From positions 1 to 64,000 of the forward strand of contig JAEXZY010000165.1 in assembly GCA_023404955.1 (NCBI GenBank): a stretch of 64,000 bases of DNA. The letters are read 5' to 3'. Below, one piece after another: positions 43,738-55,047 of this stretch. Position 1 is the stretch's first letter. Each line of letters begins with the position of its first letter. Both the position numbers and the translations under genes were made by a program. This DNA is from Actinomycetes bacterium. Lineage in GTDB: Bacteria; Actinomycetota; Actinomycetes; Mycobacteriales; Mycobacteriaceae. Under the pieces are notes generated by a model, which saw only the letters and a program-made list of their open reading frames with translations, had not been told where the DNA came from and searched no databases.

Positions 43738-44669
43738 CGCAGCTGCGCGCGGCGCTGCGCCGATTCGCTGCCGAACACGGTCTGGACGGGCGCTGGTGTG
43801 TCGCACTGTCGGGCGGGCCGGACTCGCTGGCGCTGACCGCGGTCGCCGCGGCGCTGCGGCCGACCACCGCGCTGATCGTCGACCATCAGCTGCAGGCAGG
43901 CTCCGACGCCGTCGCCACAGCCGCCCGGGAGCAAGCGCTTGCGCTGGGTTGTGTTGATGCACAGGTTCTTTCGGTCGATGTCGGCAGCCGCGGCGGACCC
44001 GAGGCGGCTGCCCGCGCTGCCCGCTACGCCGCGTTGGAGCGGGCCCGCGACGGGGCACCGGTGCTGCTCGGTCATACGCTCGACGATCAGGCGGCGACGG
44101 TGCTGCTGGGCCTGGGCCGCGGATCGGGCGCCCGCTCGATCGCCGGCATGCGACCCCACGATCCGCCGTGGTGCCGGCCCCTGCTGGAGGTGCGCCGCAG
44201 CGTCACCCACGCAGCGTGCGCCGAGCTGGCGTTGACCCCGTGGCGGGACCCGCACAACGACGACCCGCGCTTCACCCGCGTGCGGTTGCGCGCCGAGGTG
44301 CTGCCCCTGCTGGAGGACGTGCTGGCCGGCGGCGTCGCCGAGGCACTGGCCCGGACCGCCGCCGCGCTGCGCGAGGACACCGACGCGCTCGACGCCATCG
44401 CCGCCGACGTGACGATCGGCCCCGAGCTTGCGGTGGCGTCGTTGACGGCGCTGCCCCCCGCGGTGCGCCGTCGCGTGATCCGGCGCTGGCTGCTCGACGG
44501 CGGCGCCGCGGGCCTGACCGACGCGCAGCTCCGATCGGTCGACGCGCTGGTGACCGCATGGCGCGGGCAGGGCGGAGTCGCGGTACCGAGCGCGATGACG
44601 CGGTGCCGGCTGTTCGCGGGCCGGCGGGGCGCGGTGCTGACGCTCTACCGCGAGCCGGTCGCCGACTGA
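43716..44669 (+). CDS. tilS: tRNA(Ile)-lysidine synthase
   Basis: A 317-residue enzyme that changes C34 of the tRNA-Ile(CAU) anticodon to lysidine. PP-loop motif is SGGPDSLAL near residue 31, followed by IVDHQLQAGSD and GHTLDDQAATVLLGLGRGSG; PLLEVRR and DPHNDDPRFTRVRLR complete the core. Short form without the long C-terminal domain, as usual in mycobacteria (MesJ, Rv3625c). The ATG lies inside the end of the previous gene. Confidence 0.95.
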   Translation: MDRPGAVAQLRAALRRFAAEHGLDGRWCVALSGGPDSLALTAVAAALRPTTALIVDHQLQAGSDAVATAAREQALALGCVDAQVLSVDVGSRGGPEAAARAARYAALERARDGAPVLLGHTLDDQAATVLLGLGRGSGARSIAGMRPHDPPWCRPLLEVRRSVTHAACAELALTPWRDPHNDDPRFTRVRLRAEVLPLLEDVLAGGVAEALARTAAALREDTDALDAIAADVTIGPELAVASLTALPPAVRRRVIRRWLLDGGAAGLTDAQLRSVDALVTAWRGQGGVAVPSAMTRCRLFAGRRGAVLTLYREPVAD

Positions 44670-44676
44670 ACACCGC

Positions 44677-44682
44677 TACGCT
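44677..44682 (+). promoter_or_regulatory. -10 hexamer for leaderless hpt
   Basis: TACGCT, 7 bases before GTG 44690; no ribosome-binding site. Confidence 0.5.
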
Positions 44683-44689
44683 CTAGGGC

Positions 44690-45265
44690 GTGCCTGCGCA
44701 TGGGGAGTTGTATCCCGGGGACATCAAGTCGGTGTTGCTGTCGGAAGAGCAGATCCGCTCGAAGACGGCTGAGCTCGCCGAGCTGATCGCCGCCGATTAC
44801 CCGACGCCGGGGGAGGGGCAGCAGGACCTGCTGCTCATCACGGTGCTCAAGGGCGCGGTCATGTTCGTCACCGACCTGGCCCGGGCCATCCCGCTGCCCA
44901 CGCAGCTGGAGTTCATGGCGGTCAGCTCGTACGGCTCGTCGACGTCGTCGTCGGGGGTGGTGCGCATCCTCAAAGACCTCGACCGCGACATCAACGATCG
45001 CGACGTGCTGATCGTCGAGGACATCGTCGACTCCGGCCTGACGCTGTCGTGGCTGCTGCGCAACCTGGCCACCCGCCGCCCGCGGTCGCTGCGCGTGTGC
45101 ACGCTGCTGCGCAAGCCCGACGCCGTGCGCGCCGACGTCGACATCACCTACATCGGCTTCGATATCCCCAACGAATTCGTCGTCGGCTACGGCCTCGACT
45201 ACGCCGAGCGCTACCGCGACCTGCCGTTCATCGGCACGCTCGACCCGAAGGTCTACGAAGACTGA
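44690..45265 (+). CDS. hpt: Hypoxanthine phosphoribosyltransferase
   Basis: A 191-residue purine-salvage enzyme (hypoxanthine or guanine + PRPP to IMP or GMP), counterpart of Rv3624c. PRPP loop is VLIVEDIVDSGLTL, the flexible loop starts SSYGSSTSSSG, and the C-terminal VVGYGLDYAERYR is typical. It follows tilS by 20 bases, the conserved tilS-hpt-ftsH type neighbourhood, although ftsH lies 5 kb on here. Confidence 0.96.
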   Translation: MPAHGELYPGDIKSVLLSEEQIRSKTAELAELIAADYPTPGEGQQDLLLITVLKGAVMFVTDLARAIPLPTQLEFMAVSSYGSSTSSSGVVRILKDLDRDINDRDVLIVEDIVDSGLTLSWLLRNLATRRPRSLRVCTLLRKPDAVRADVDITYIGFDIPNEFVVGYGLDYAERYRDLPFIGTLDPKVYED

Positions 45266-45297
45266 CGAGGACGGGTGGTCGCGAGCACAATGCGGGG

Positions 45298-47529
45298 ATG
45301 ACCGAGACCGCGCTCCGCATCTGCCCGTTCTGCGAGGCCACCTGCGGCCTGACGCTGACGATCGACGCGGGCCGAGTGGTCAGCGCCCGGGGTGATCGCG
45401 ACGACGTGTTCAGCGCCGGCTTCATCTGCCCCAAGGGCGCGAGCTTCGCCGAGCTCGACAACGACCCCGACCGGTTGCATGCGCCGCTGGTCCGGCGCGA
45501 CGGCGTGCTGACCGAGGCGACGTGGGAGGAGGCGTTCGCCGCGGTTACCGACGGCCTGGGTGCGGTCATCCGCGAGCACGGCGGCGCGTCGGTCGGCGCC
45601 TATCTCGGAAACCCGAACGCGCACACCGTCGCGGGCGCACTGTACCCACCGCTGATCATCCGCGGCCTGGGCACCCGGCAGGTGTTCTCGGCGAGCACGC
45701 TGGACCAGATGCCCAAGCACGTCTCGCTGGGGCTGATGTTCGGCAGCCCGGTCGCGTTCACGGTGCCCGACCTCGACCGCACCGACTATCTCGTGATCAT
45801 CGGGGCCAACCCGCTGGTGTCCAACGGCAGCGTGACCACAGCTCCCGACTTCGGCGGCAAGATGCGCGACATCCGCAAGCGCGGCGGCCGCATCGTCGTC
45901 ATCGACCCGGCCCGAACCCGCACCGCGGAGCTCGCCGACCGCCACCTGGCGCCCCGGCCCGGCACCGACGCCGCGCTGCTGTTCGCCGTCGTCCACGTGT
46001 TGTTCGATGAAGACCTCGTGAGCCTGGGTGCGCTTGCCGAGCACGTCGCCGGACTCGACGACGTGCGCGCCGCGGCGCGCGACTTCGCCCCCGACGTCGT
46101 CGCCGACTACTGCGGCGTCGACGCCGACGAGATCCGCACGCTCGCAAGGGAACTCGCCGCAGCACCCAGCGCGGCCGTCTACGGCCGCATCGGCACATCG
46201 ACCGTCGAGTTCGGCACCCTGGGCAGCTGGCTCGTCGACGTCGTGAACATCCTGACCGGCAACCTGGACCGGCCCGGCGGTGCGATGTTCCCCTGCTCGC
46301 CGGTGGCCCCGGCACCACGCGGGCACCGGCCCGGCAAAGGCTTCCGCACCGGCCGCTGGCACAGTCGCGTCTCGGGCCGTCCCGAGGTGCTCTCCGAGCT
46401 GCCCACCCCAGTCCTCGCCGAGGAGATCGAGACGCCGGGCGACGGGCAGATCAAAGCGATGATCACCGTCGCGGGCAACCCGGTGCTGTCGGCCCCCGAC
46501 GGGGACCGGCTCGACAAGGCACTCGAGCGCGTCGCGTTCATGGTGAGCGTCGACCCCTACCTCAACGAGACGACCCGCCACGCCGACGTCATCCTGCCGC
46601 CGCCCCCGCCGTCGCGCTCCCCGCACTTCGATGTCGCGCTCAACGCGCTCGCCATCCGCAACAACGCCCGCTACTCACCGCCGGCGCTGCCGCTGGACGG
46701 CCGGCCCAGCGAGGCGGAGATCCTGTCCCGGCTGGCTTTGGTCGTGTACGGCATGGGGCAGGACGCCGACCCGGCGCTGGTCGACGAGCAGGTCATCGCC
46801 ACCACGCTGGCCAAAGAGACCGCCGACCCCGATTCGCCGGTCGCCGGCCGAGCCGTGGACGAGCTCACCGCGATGCTGCCCGCCGGGCTCGGTTACGAGC
46901 GCCGGCTGGACATGATGCTGCGCCTCGGCGCCTACGGCGACGCATTCGGCGCGCGCCCGGACGGCCTCACGTTGCAGCGCCTCAAGGACGCACCGCACGG
47001 CGTCGATCTGGGTCCGCTGCAGCCACGGCTGCTCGAGGTGCTGCGCACGCCATCGGGCATGGTCGAACTCGCGCCGCCCGCGCTGATCGACGACGCGGCA
47101 CGGCTGCGGGAGGCGATGACCCGGCCCGCCGAGGGCTTCGTGCTGATCGGGCGGCGGCATCTGCGCAGCAACAACAGCTGGATGCACAACCTGCCGGCGC
47201 TCGCGGGCGGTACCAATCGGTGCACGCTGCGGATGCATCCCGACGACGCCGCCGATCTGGGCGTCACCGACACCGCCGTCGTCAAGGGCGCCGGCGGCGA
47301 GCTGGTGGTGCCGGTCGAGATCACCGACGGCATCCGGCGGGGTGTGCTGTCCTTGCCCCACGGCTGGGGCCACGATCGCCCCGGCACCGGGCAGCAGCTG
47401 GCCGCCGGTCAGCCGGGGGTCAACGTCAACCAGCTCAACGACGGCTCGCTGCTCGACCCGCTGTCGGGCACCGCGGTGCTCAACGGCGTGCCGGTGACCG
47501 TCGGGCCCACTGGGTCTGATCCCGCCTAG
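45298..47529 (+). CDS. Molybdopterin-dependent oxidoreductase
   Basis: A 743-residue protein of the bis-molybdopterin guanine dinucleotide family (DMSO reductase/formate dehydrogenase superfamily). Four cysteines (9, 12, 16 and 44, in CPFCEATC and ICPKG) bind a 4Fe-4S cluster. At the expected metal-ligand site (SASTLDQMPKHV) there is no Cys or selenocysteine, so Asp or Ser may ligate Mo. The C-terminal dinucleotide-binding domain has LRSNNSWMHN and LSLPHGWGH. No signal peptide, so cytoplasmic. Substrate unknown. Not found at this site in M. tuberculosis; convergent with lpqG (4-base overlap). Confidence 0.9.
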   Translation: MTETALRICPFCEATCGLTLTIDAGRVVSARGDRDDVFSAGFICPKGASFAELDNDPDRLHAPLVRRDGVLTEATWEEAFAAVTDGLGAVIREHGGASVGAYLGNPNAHTVAGALYPPLIIRGLGTRQVFSASTLDQMPKHVSLGLMFGSPVAFTVPDLDRTDYLVIIGANPLVSNGSVTTAPDFGGKMRDIRKRGGRIVVIDPARTRTAELADRHLAPRPGTDAALLFAVVHVLFDEDLVSLGALAEHVAGLDDVRAAARDFAPDVVADYCGVDADEIRTLARELAAAPSAAVYGRIGTSTVEFGTLGSWLVDVVNILTGNLDRPGGAMFPCSPVAPAPRGHRPGKGFRTGRWHSRVSGRPEVLSELPTPVLAEEIETPGDGQIKAMITVAGNPVLSAPDGDRLDKALERVAFMVSVDPYLNETTRHADVILPPPPPSRSPHFDVALNALAIRNNARYSPPALPLDGRPSEAEILSRLALVVYGMGQDADPALVDEQVIATTLAKETADPDSPVAGRAVDELTAMLPAGLGYERRLDMMLRLGAYGDAFGARPDGLTLQRLKDAPHGVDLGPLQPRLLEVLRTPSGMVELAPPALIDDAARLREAMTRPAEGFVLIGRRHLRSNNSWMHNLPALAGGTNRCTLRMHPDDAADLGVTDTAVVKGAGGELVVPVEITDGIRRGVLSLPHGWGHDRPGTGQQLAAGQPGVNVNQLNDGSLLDPLSGTAVLNGVPVTVGPTGSDPA

Positions 47530-48263
47530 GCGAGCTGCCACACCACCGTCACGGAGAACCCGACGGTCTGCTGACCCGGTTCCAGCGGCACCGCGGCCTC
47601 CATCGCGCGCGGCATCGCCGGCATCGGGACCGGCGGGGTGGGCGCGGCCGCCTCCGAGATCGAGATGACGTCGCCGAGGTCGAGCCCGGACAGCTGCGCG
47701 TACTGGTTGGCGCGGTCCTTGGCGTCGTTGAACGCGCGGGCGCGGGCGTCGCGGACCAGCTGAGAATCGTCGTCGATCGAGTAGTTGATCGAGTTGATGC
47801 GCGCGGCGTTGCCGCCGGTGCTGACGATCAGACCGATCGCGTCCGACGCCTTGGCCAGATCGCGGATCGTCACGGTGATCGAGTTGGTGGCGCGATACGC
47901 GGAGATCGTCGTGCTGTCGCTGCTGTACTGCGGCTGCAGATCGGCTGCCGTCGTGGCGATGTCCTTGCGGTCCACCCCAGCGCCGACGAGAGCGTCGATG
48001 ACGGCCTGCTGACGCTCGTTGGTCTGGGTCATCGCGCCGGTCGCGTCGGCGGCCTGGAACTCCATGGATGCGTTGACCGTCAACGTGTCCGGGGTCCCAT
48101 TGACCTGACCTTCGCCGACGACGGTGACCTGCCGGGCGTCCGTGCCGGGCGACGAGGCCGGACCGGACTGCGAGTCACAGGCGGCCCCCGATGCCGCGAC
48201 GACGCCGGCGGCGGCGACGGTCAGGGCGATCCGGGTGACGGGTCTGCGGGCTGAGTGAGACAT
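47526..48263 (-). CDS. lpqG: Lipoprotein LpqG, SIMPL domain
   Basis: A 245-residue lipoprotein, counterpart of Rv3623. Signal sequence residues 1-28 with lipobox ASGAAC (Cys29), then a SIMPL/DUF541 domain beginning RQVTVVGEGQV and containing QPQYSS and ARARAFNDAKDRANQYA. SIMPL proteins are envelope proteins of unknown biochemical role, some linked to oxidative stress. ATG 48263 chosen from the signal peptide. Confidence 0.93.
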   Translation of the reverse strand: MSHSARRPVTRIALTVAAAGVVAASGAACDSQSGPASSPGTDARQVTVVGEGQVNGTPDTLTVNASMEFQAADATGAMTQTNERQQAVIDALVGAGVDRKDIATTAADLQPQYSSDSTTISAYRATNSITVTIRDLAKASDAIGLIVSTGGNAARINSINYSIDDDSQLVRDARARAFNDAKDRANQYAQLSGLDLGDVISISEAAAPTPPVPMPAMPRAMEAAVPLEPGQQTVGFSVTVVWQLA

Positions 48264-48300
48264 GGCTGGCACAGTAACGCGCCGAGCCGCGCATCCGGTG

Positions 48301-49644
48301 TCACTCGGCGCGGTGGCGTCCCCAGCCCTTGTGGGCCTTTTTCGTGGGCTTGGGTGTGCTCGCGGTGCCGCCGTCGTCCGTCGGCGGGGCGGTGACCGTC
48401 GGTGTGTCGGAGGCGGTCGTCGTCGCGTCGTCGTCCGGCCGGGCCGGCTTCCGTACCGGGGTGTCGTCCGAATCATCTTCGGCCACACCGCGTTTCGAGA
48501 ACAGGGTGCGACGGGCGGGGGTGGCTGGCTCGTTCTCCTCGGTGGCGGCCGTTAGGACCGTCGGCCCGGGTTCCGGCGCGACGACCGGCGCAGGCTCCGG
48601 CGTGTCCAAATAGGGCCGGTCATAAGCCTTTTCGATGATCTCGGTGAGCGGGCCGTTCAGCTTCGCGGCCAGCTCGTCGAACCCGAGGGCGCGAAGGGGT
48701 TTGAGCAGCGGTAGCTCCGTCGTCGGGACGAACACGTAGGTGGTGTTGCCCTCGGTCCACACCACGTTGCTCGGATCGTCGAGGTCCACGCTCCGGTAGT
48801 CCAGGTGCATCGGCGAGAGCATGCCCGCCGCGACATTGGCCAGCGCCAGCAGGTTCAGCGGCCGGTCGGGGAAGTCTGCCATCGGGTCGTACTGCCGGAC
48901 CACGTCGATCACGTGATAGTCGGTCGGCTCGATCGGGGGCATGATGCCGCCGTGGGCCCGCCGCGGATTGCCGATCAGGACGAAAGACACCTCGTCGGGT
49001 GAGGGGGCGCCGACGACCCCGGAGTGCTGCGCCATCCACGCCTCGGCGACGCCGGCGCCGTTGCTGAACCCCAGCACCACGGTGGGGCCGTCGCCGGTGG
49101 CCTTCGCGCCCGTCGTCACCTGCGACAGCCGCCGGTCCAGCGCACGCACCCCGCTGCCCGTCGCGAACGGCACGTAGTCCAGCCGGGAGCATTCTCCGGT
49201 GGCGCACAGCGACCCCTGCAGCGCCGTGTCCAGCGACCACACCGGCCACAGCGGGCTGATCGTCACCACGGAGCTCGCCGGGGGCGGGTCCACGGCGGCC
49301 GCGGATGACGGGGGAGCCATGCCCAGCGACAGCACCGCGCTCGCCGCGACGACCGGCGGGACCACGTACCGCGCAGACAGCCGCGGGAGACCGAGCGACG
49401 GGCGGGCCGTCGGTTCGGGCTCGCGCAGTGACTCTTCGAGATCGTCGAGGACGGCGACGAGGAGGCCATCGCGGTCGCCGAAGTGGCCGTAGAGATCGTC
49501 GGTGCTCACGCCCGCTGCCTCGGCGACGTCGGCCATGCTGGCGGCCGGCCCCAGATCGGCGAATGTGTTGCGCGCTGAGGTCACGAGGTTGGCGCGATCG
49601 AAGGGGCCGTCGGACACCCCGTGGCGCTTTGCTGTGAAGTCCAC
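48301..49644 (-). CDS. TetR-type HTH fused through a membrane helix to a PE-PPE esterase domain
   Basis: A 447-residue protein of unusual layout. Residues 18-71 form a TetR_N helix-turn-helix (VTSARNTFADLG, MADVAEAAGVSTDDLYGHFGDRDGLL). A Pro-rich linker and one hydrophobic helix (about residues 89-108, VVPPVVAASAVLSLGMA) follow, then a PE-PPE alpha/beta-hydrolase domain with Ser194 in GFSNGAG, a candidate Asp in YDPMADFP and His in SPMHLDYRS. A disordered acidic/Thr-rich tail ends in a basic patch. The TetR ligand domain is absent. GTG 49644 has GGGGGGAA upstream. The topology recalls ToxR-like membrane regulators. PE-PPE domains normally follow PE or PPE segments. Confidence 0.82.
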   Translation of the reverse strand: MDFTAKRHGVSDGPFDRANLVTSARNTFADLGPAASMADVAEAAGVSTDDLYGHFGDRDGLLVAVLDDLEESLREPEPTARPSLGLPRLSARYVVPPVVAASAVLSLGMAPPSSAAAVDPPPASSVVTISPLWPVWSLDTALQGSLCATGECSRLDYVPFATGSGVRALDRRLSQVTTGAKATGDGPTVVLGFSNGAGVAEAWMAQHSGVVGAPSPDEVSFVLIGNPRRAHGGIMPPIEPTDYHVIDVVRQYDPMADFPDRPLNLLALANVAAGMLSPMHLDYRSVDLDDPSNVVWTEGNTTYVFVPTTELPLLKPLRALGFDELAAKLNGPLTEIIEKAYDRPYLDTPEPAPVVAPEPGPTVLTAATEENEPATPARRTLFSKRGVAEDDSDDTPVRKPARPDDDATTTASDTPTVTAPPTDDGGTASTPKPTKKAHKGWGRHRAE

Positions 49645-49715
49645 GTCAATTTCCCCCCGGTCGCACCGCGCCCCAACCCGCAGCAAACATACCCGTCAAT
49701 AACGGTTGTCACACC

Positions 49716-50660
49716 TCAAAACGCGAGGAACTCGATCAACAGCCGACTGAGCTCCGCCGGCCGCTCCTCGGTCAGCCAATGGCCGGCCCCCTCGACCATG
49801 ACCTCCCGGTACGGTCCGCTGACCACTTCGCTGGAGCGGTGCCGCGGGGTGTAGCTCAGCGTCGCGTCGGCGGTACCGCCGATGAAGAGCGCCGGCACGG
49901 TGATCGTGGCCGCTGGAGGCTGTGCCGTGAGCTCCCAGTTGCGGTCGAAGCAGCGGTACCAGTTCAGCGGGGCGGTGAAGCCGCCGCGGGTGAACGCCGC
50001 GACGTAGACGTCGAAATCGGCGGCGTCGAGCCAGCCCGGCAGACCAGCCGGTTCGGGGATGCGATCCAGGAAGCCCGCGGATCCGGGGGCAAGCATTCGC
50101 AGGGCGGCGGCCTCGTCGCCGGCGGGCGGCGTCGCGAACAGCTTGCGCATGGTGGTCGCGGGGTCGCGATCGAGCTCGGCGTCGGCGGGGCCGGGCTCCT
50201 GGAAATAGAGAATGTAGAAGAAATGGTCGCCGAACAGCTGCCGGAACGCCTGCGTGGTGGGCACCCGGGGCCGCGGCACCGGCGGCAGGCTCACCCCGGC
50301 GACCGCGCGGAACCGGTCCGGCGCCAGCAGCGGCGCGGCCCAGGCCACCACCGCGCCGAAGTCGTGCCCGACCACCGCGGCCTGCTCGGCCCCGACCGCG
50401 TCGAGCAGGCCCACCACGTCGCCGACCAGCTCGTCCACCGCGTAGGCCTCGACCGCGGTCGGCTTGTCCGACTCGCCGTAGCCGCGCTGGTCGGGCGCCA
50501 GGACGTGAAAGCCCGCGTCGGCCAGCGCTCGCACCTGATGCCGCCAGGAGTAGGCCAGCTCGGGGAATCCGTGCAGGAGCACGACGACGGGTGCGCCCGG
50601 TTCGCCGGCCTCGGTCACCTGCAGCGTCACCCCGTTGGTGTGGATCCCTCGTGTGCGCAC
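49716..50660 (-). CDS. ephA: Epoxide hydrolase EphA
   Basis: A 314-residue alpha/beta-hydrolase (Rv3617 counterpart). Oxyanion motif LLHGFPELAYSWRHQ, nucleophile Asp in GHDFGAVV, lid tyrosine near FFYILYFQEPG, acid in GGTADATLS and His in EGAGHWLTEERP. These are the features of soluble epoxide hydrolases, which open epoxides to diols. GTG 50660 begins the conserved N-terminus (VRTRGIHTNGV); upstream codons to 50828 are not conserved. Divergent from ftsH. Confidence 0.92.
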   Translation of the reverse strand: MRTRGIHTNGVTLQVTEAGEPGAPVVVLLHGFPELAYSWRHQVRALADAGFHVLAPDQRGYGESDKPTAVEAYAVDELVGDVVGLLDAVGAEQAAVVGHDFGAVVAWAAPLLAPDRFRAVAGVSLPPVPRPRVPTTQAFRQLFGDHFFYILYFQEPGPADAELDRDPATTMRKLFATPPAGDEAAALRMLAPGSAGFLDRIPEPAGLPGWLDAADFDVYVAAFTRGGFTAPLNWYRCFDRNWELTAQPPAATITVPALFIGGTADATLSYTPRHRSSEVVSGPYREVMVEGAGHWLTEERPAELSRLLIEFLAF

Positions 50661-50851
50661 GGCGTCCAGTGTGAGTCCGGATCGCGAGTACGGCGGCGGT
50701 TCTGAATCTGTGCGCACACCGGGCCGGGAACTCCAGAGGCTGCCGAACGTTGGTCTAGCGGTAGCCTTGAGGTTTCCAGCTGCGCGTATTGGAAGGATTT
50801 TGGCCGGGTTCTCTCGCCCGGGCCGCACACATCGATGAACCGGACCAACGC

Positions 50852-53182
<2,331 letters not shown>

Positions 53183-53196
53183 CGGAGGAGACCTCG

Positions 53197-53802
53197 ATGA
53201 CGCGGTCGCAGGACAACTCGGCGACGCTCACCCCGGAATTCGACCAGGCCCGCGCGGAGGCCGCCGTGCGCGAGCTGCTGCTCGCGGTCGGCGAGGACCC
53301 GGACCGGCACGGCCTGATCGACACCCCGGCCCGGGTGGCGCGCGCGTATCGGGAGATCTTCGCGGGGCTCTACACCGACCCGGACGAGGTGCTCAACACG
53401 ACGTTCGACGAGCAGCACGACGAGCTCGTGCTGGTCAAGGACATCCCGATGTATTCGACGTGCGAGCACCACCTGGTGTCTTTCCACGGTGTCGCGCACG
53501 TGGGGTACATCCCCGGTGAGGACGGCCGGGTGACGGGCCTGTCGAAGCTGGCCCGCGTCGTCGACCTGTATGCCAAGCGACCGCAGGTGCAGGAGCGCCT
53601 GACCTGCCAAATCGCCGACGCACTGATGCGCAAGCTGGATCCGCGCGGGGCGATCGTGGTGATCGAGGCCGAGCACCTCTGCATGGCGATGCGCGGTATC
53701 CGCAAGCCGGGGGCCCGCACCACCACGTCGGCGGTGCGCGGACAGTTCAAGACCGACAAGGCCTCTCGCGCCGAAGCTCTGGATCTGATTCTGCGGTCGT
53801 GA
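53197..53802 (+). CDS. folE: GTP cyclohydrolase I
   Basis: A 201-residue enzyme catalysing the first folate step, GTP to 7,8-dihydroneopterin triphosphate. Zinc ligands lie in MYSTCEHHLVSFHG and EAEHLCMAMRG; RVQERLT-type residues (PQVQERLTCQIA) form the decamer interface. A strong ribosome-binding site (CGGAGGAG) precedes ATG 53197. Overlaps folP by GTGA. Confidence 0.97.
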   Translation: MTRSQDNSATLTPEFDQARAEAAVRELLLAVGEDPDRHGLIDTPARVARAYREIFAGLYTDPDEVLNTTFDEQHDELVLVKDIPMYSTCEHHLVSFHGVAHVGYIPGEDGRVTGLSKLARVVDLYAKRPQVQERLTCQIADALMRKLDPRGAIVVIEAEHLCMAMRGIRKPGARTTTSAVRGQFKTDKASRAEALDLILRS

Positions 53803-54668
53803 CCACCGCCGACCTCCCGCCTTCCCCCTCGTCGAGTGTGGCCGTGATGGGGGTCGTCAACGTCACCGACGACTCGTTCTCCGACGGGGGGTTGTTCCTC
53901 GACCGGGATCGCGCGGTCGCGCACGGCATCGAGTTGGTCGCTCAGGGTGCCGCGATCATCGACGTCGGTGGCGAGTCCACCCGGCCCGGTGCCACCCGCG
54001 TCGATCCGGCGGTGGAGACCGCGCGAATTCTCCCGGTGGTCAGCGAACTCGCTGCGCGCGGCATCACCGTCAGCGTCGACACCATGCACGCCGGGGTGGC
54101 CAGCGCCGCTCTGGACAACGGGGCCCGCATCGTCAACGACGTATCGGGTGGCCGGGCGGATCCGGACATGGTTCGGGTGGTCGCCGACGCGGGCGTGCCG
54201 TGGGTGCTGATGCACTGGCGTTCGGTGGACGCGGAGCGACCGCACGAGCCGCCGGTCTACCGCGACGTGGTGATCGAGGTGCGCGACGAGCTGATGGCAG
54301 GCGCCGACGCCGCCGTGTCGGCCGGGGTGGACCCCGACCGCTTGATCCTCGATCCCGGATTGGGGTTCGCCAAGACGGCGCAACACAATTGGGCGCTGCT
54401 GGCGGCGCTGCCGGAGTTCGTCGCCACGGGTATCCCGATCCTGGTCGGTGCGTCGCGCAAACGTTTCCTCGGGACGTTGCTGGCCGACGCCGACGGGACG
54501 CCGCGGCCACCGGGCGGCCGAGAGACGGCGACGGCGGCGGTTTCGGCGCTGGCCGGCTGGCACGGGGCGTGGGGAGTGCGGGTGCACGACGTGCGCGCGT
54601 CGGTGGACGCGCTCGCGGTGGTGTCGGCCTGGAGAGCGGCCGGGAAGAGAGCGCAGCGGGATGGCTGA
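53799..54668 (+). CDS. folP: Dihydropteroate synthase
   Basis: A 289-residue TIM-barrel enzyme joining p-aminobenzoate to hydroxymethyl-dihydropterin pyrophosphate, the sulfonamide target. Signatures are MGVVNVTDDSFSDGG, IDVGGESTRPGA, and LDPGLGFAKT; LVGASRKRFLG is the pterin/pABA site. Counterpart of FolP1 (Rv3608c). The GTG start overlaps the folE stop; 8-base overlap with folB. Confidence 0.97.
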   Translation: MTTADLPPSPSSSVAVMGVVNVTDDSFSDGGLFLDRDRAVAHGIELVAQGAAIIDVGGESTRPGATRVDPAVETARILPVVSELAARGITVSVDTMHAGVASAALDNGARIVNDVSGGRADPDMVRVVADAGVPWVLMHWRSVDAERPHEPPVYRDVVIEVRDELMAGADAAVSAGVDPDRLILDPGLGFAKTAQHNWALLAALPEFVATGIPILVGASRKRFLGTLLADADGTPRPPGGRETATAAVSALAGWHGAWGVRVHDVRASVDALAVVSAWRAAGKRAQRDG

Positions 54669-55047
54669 TCGAATCGAATTGCGCGGCCTGCGAGTTCGCG
54701 GCAATCACGGAGTGTTCGACTATGAGCGCCGCGACGGGCAGGACTTCGTCGTCGACATCACGGTGTGGATCGATCTGCAGGCGGCCGCGGCCAGCGACGA
54801 CCTCGCGGACACCCTCGACTACGGCGCGCTGGCCCAGCGCGCGGCGGACATCGTCGCCGGCCCGCCGCGGCAGCTGATCGAGACCGTGGCCGGTGAGATC
54901 GCCGAGGGCGTCATGACTGACGAGCGAGTGCACGCCGTCGAGGTGGTCGTGCACAAACCGGCCGCGCCGATCCCGCTCGATTTCGCTGACGTCGCGGTGG
55001 TCGCGCGCCGCTCACGCCGCGGCGGGCGCGGGGCGGCGCCGCAATGA
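54661..55047 (+). CDS. folB: Dihydroneopterin aldolase
   Basis: A 128-residue T-fold enzyme (dihydroneopterin to hydroxymethyl-dihydropterin + glycolaldehyde). Conserved LRGLRVRGNHGVFDYERRDGQ contains the active-site region; Tyr in TLDYGAL and Lys in VHKPAAPI are the catalytic pair. The longer open frame from 54448 lies within folP. Four-base overlap with folK. Confidence 0.95.
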   Translation: MADRIELRGLRVRGNHGVFDYERRDGQDFVVDITVWIDLQAAAASDDLADTLDYGALAQRAADIVAGPPRQLIETVAGEIAEGVMTDERVHAVEVVVHKPAAPIPLDFADVAVVARRSRRGGRGAAPQ

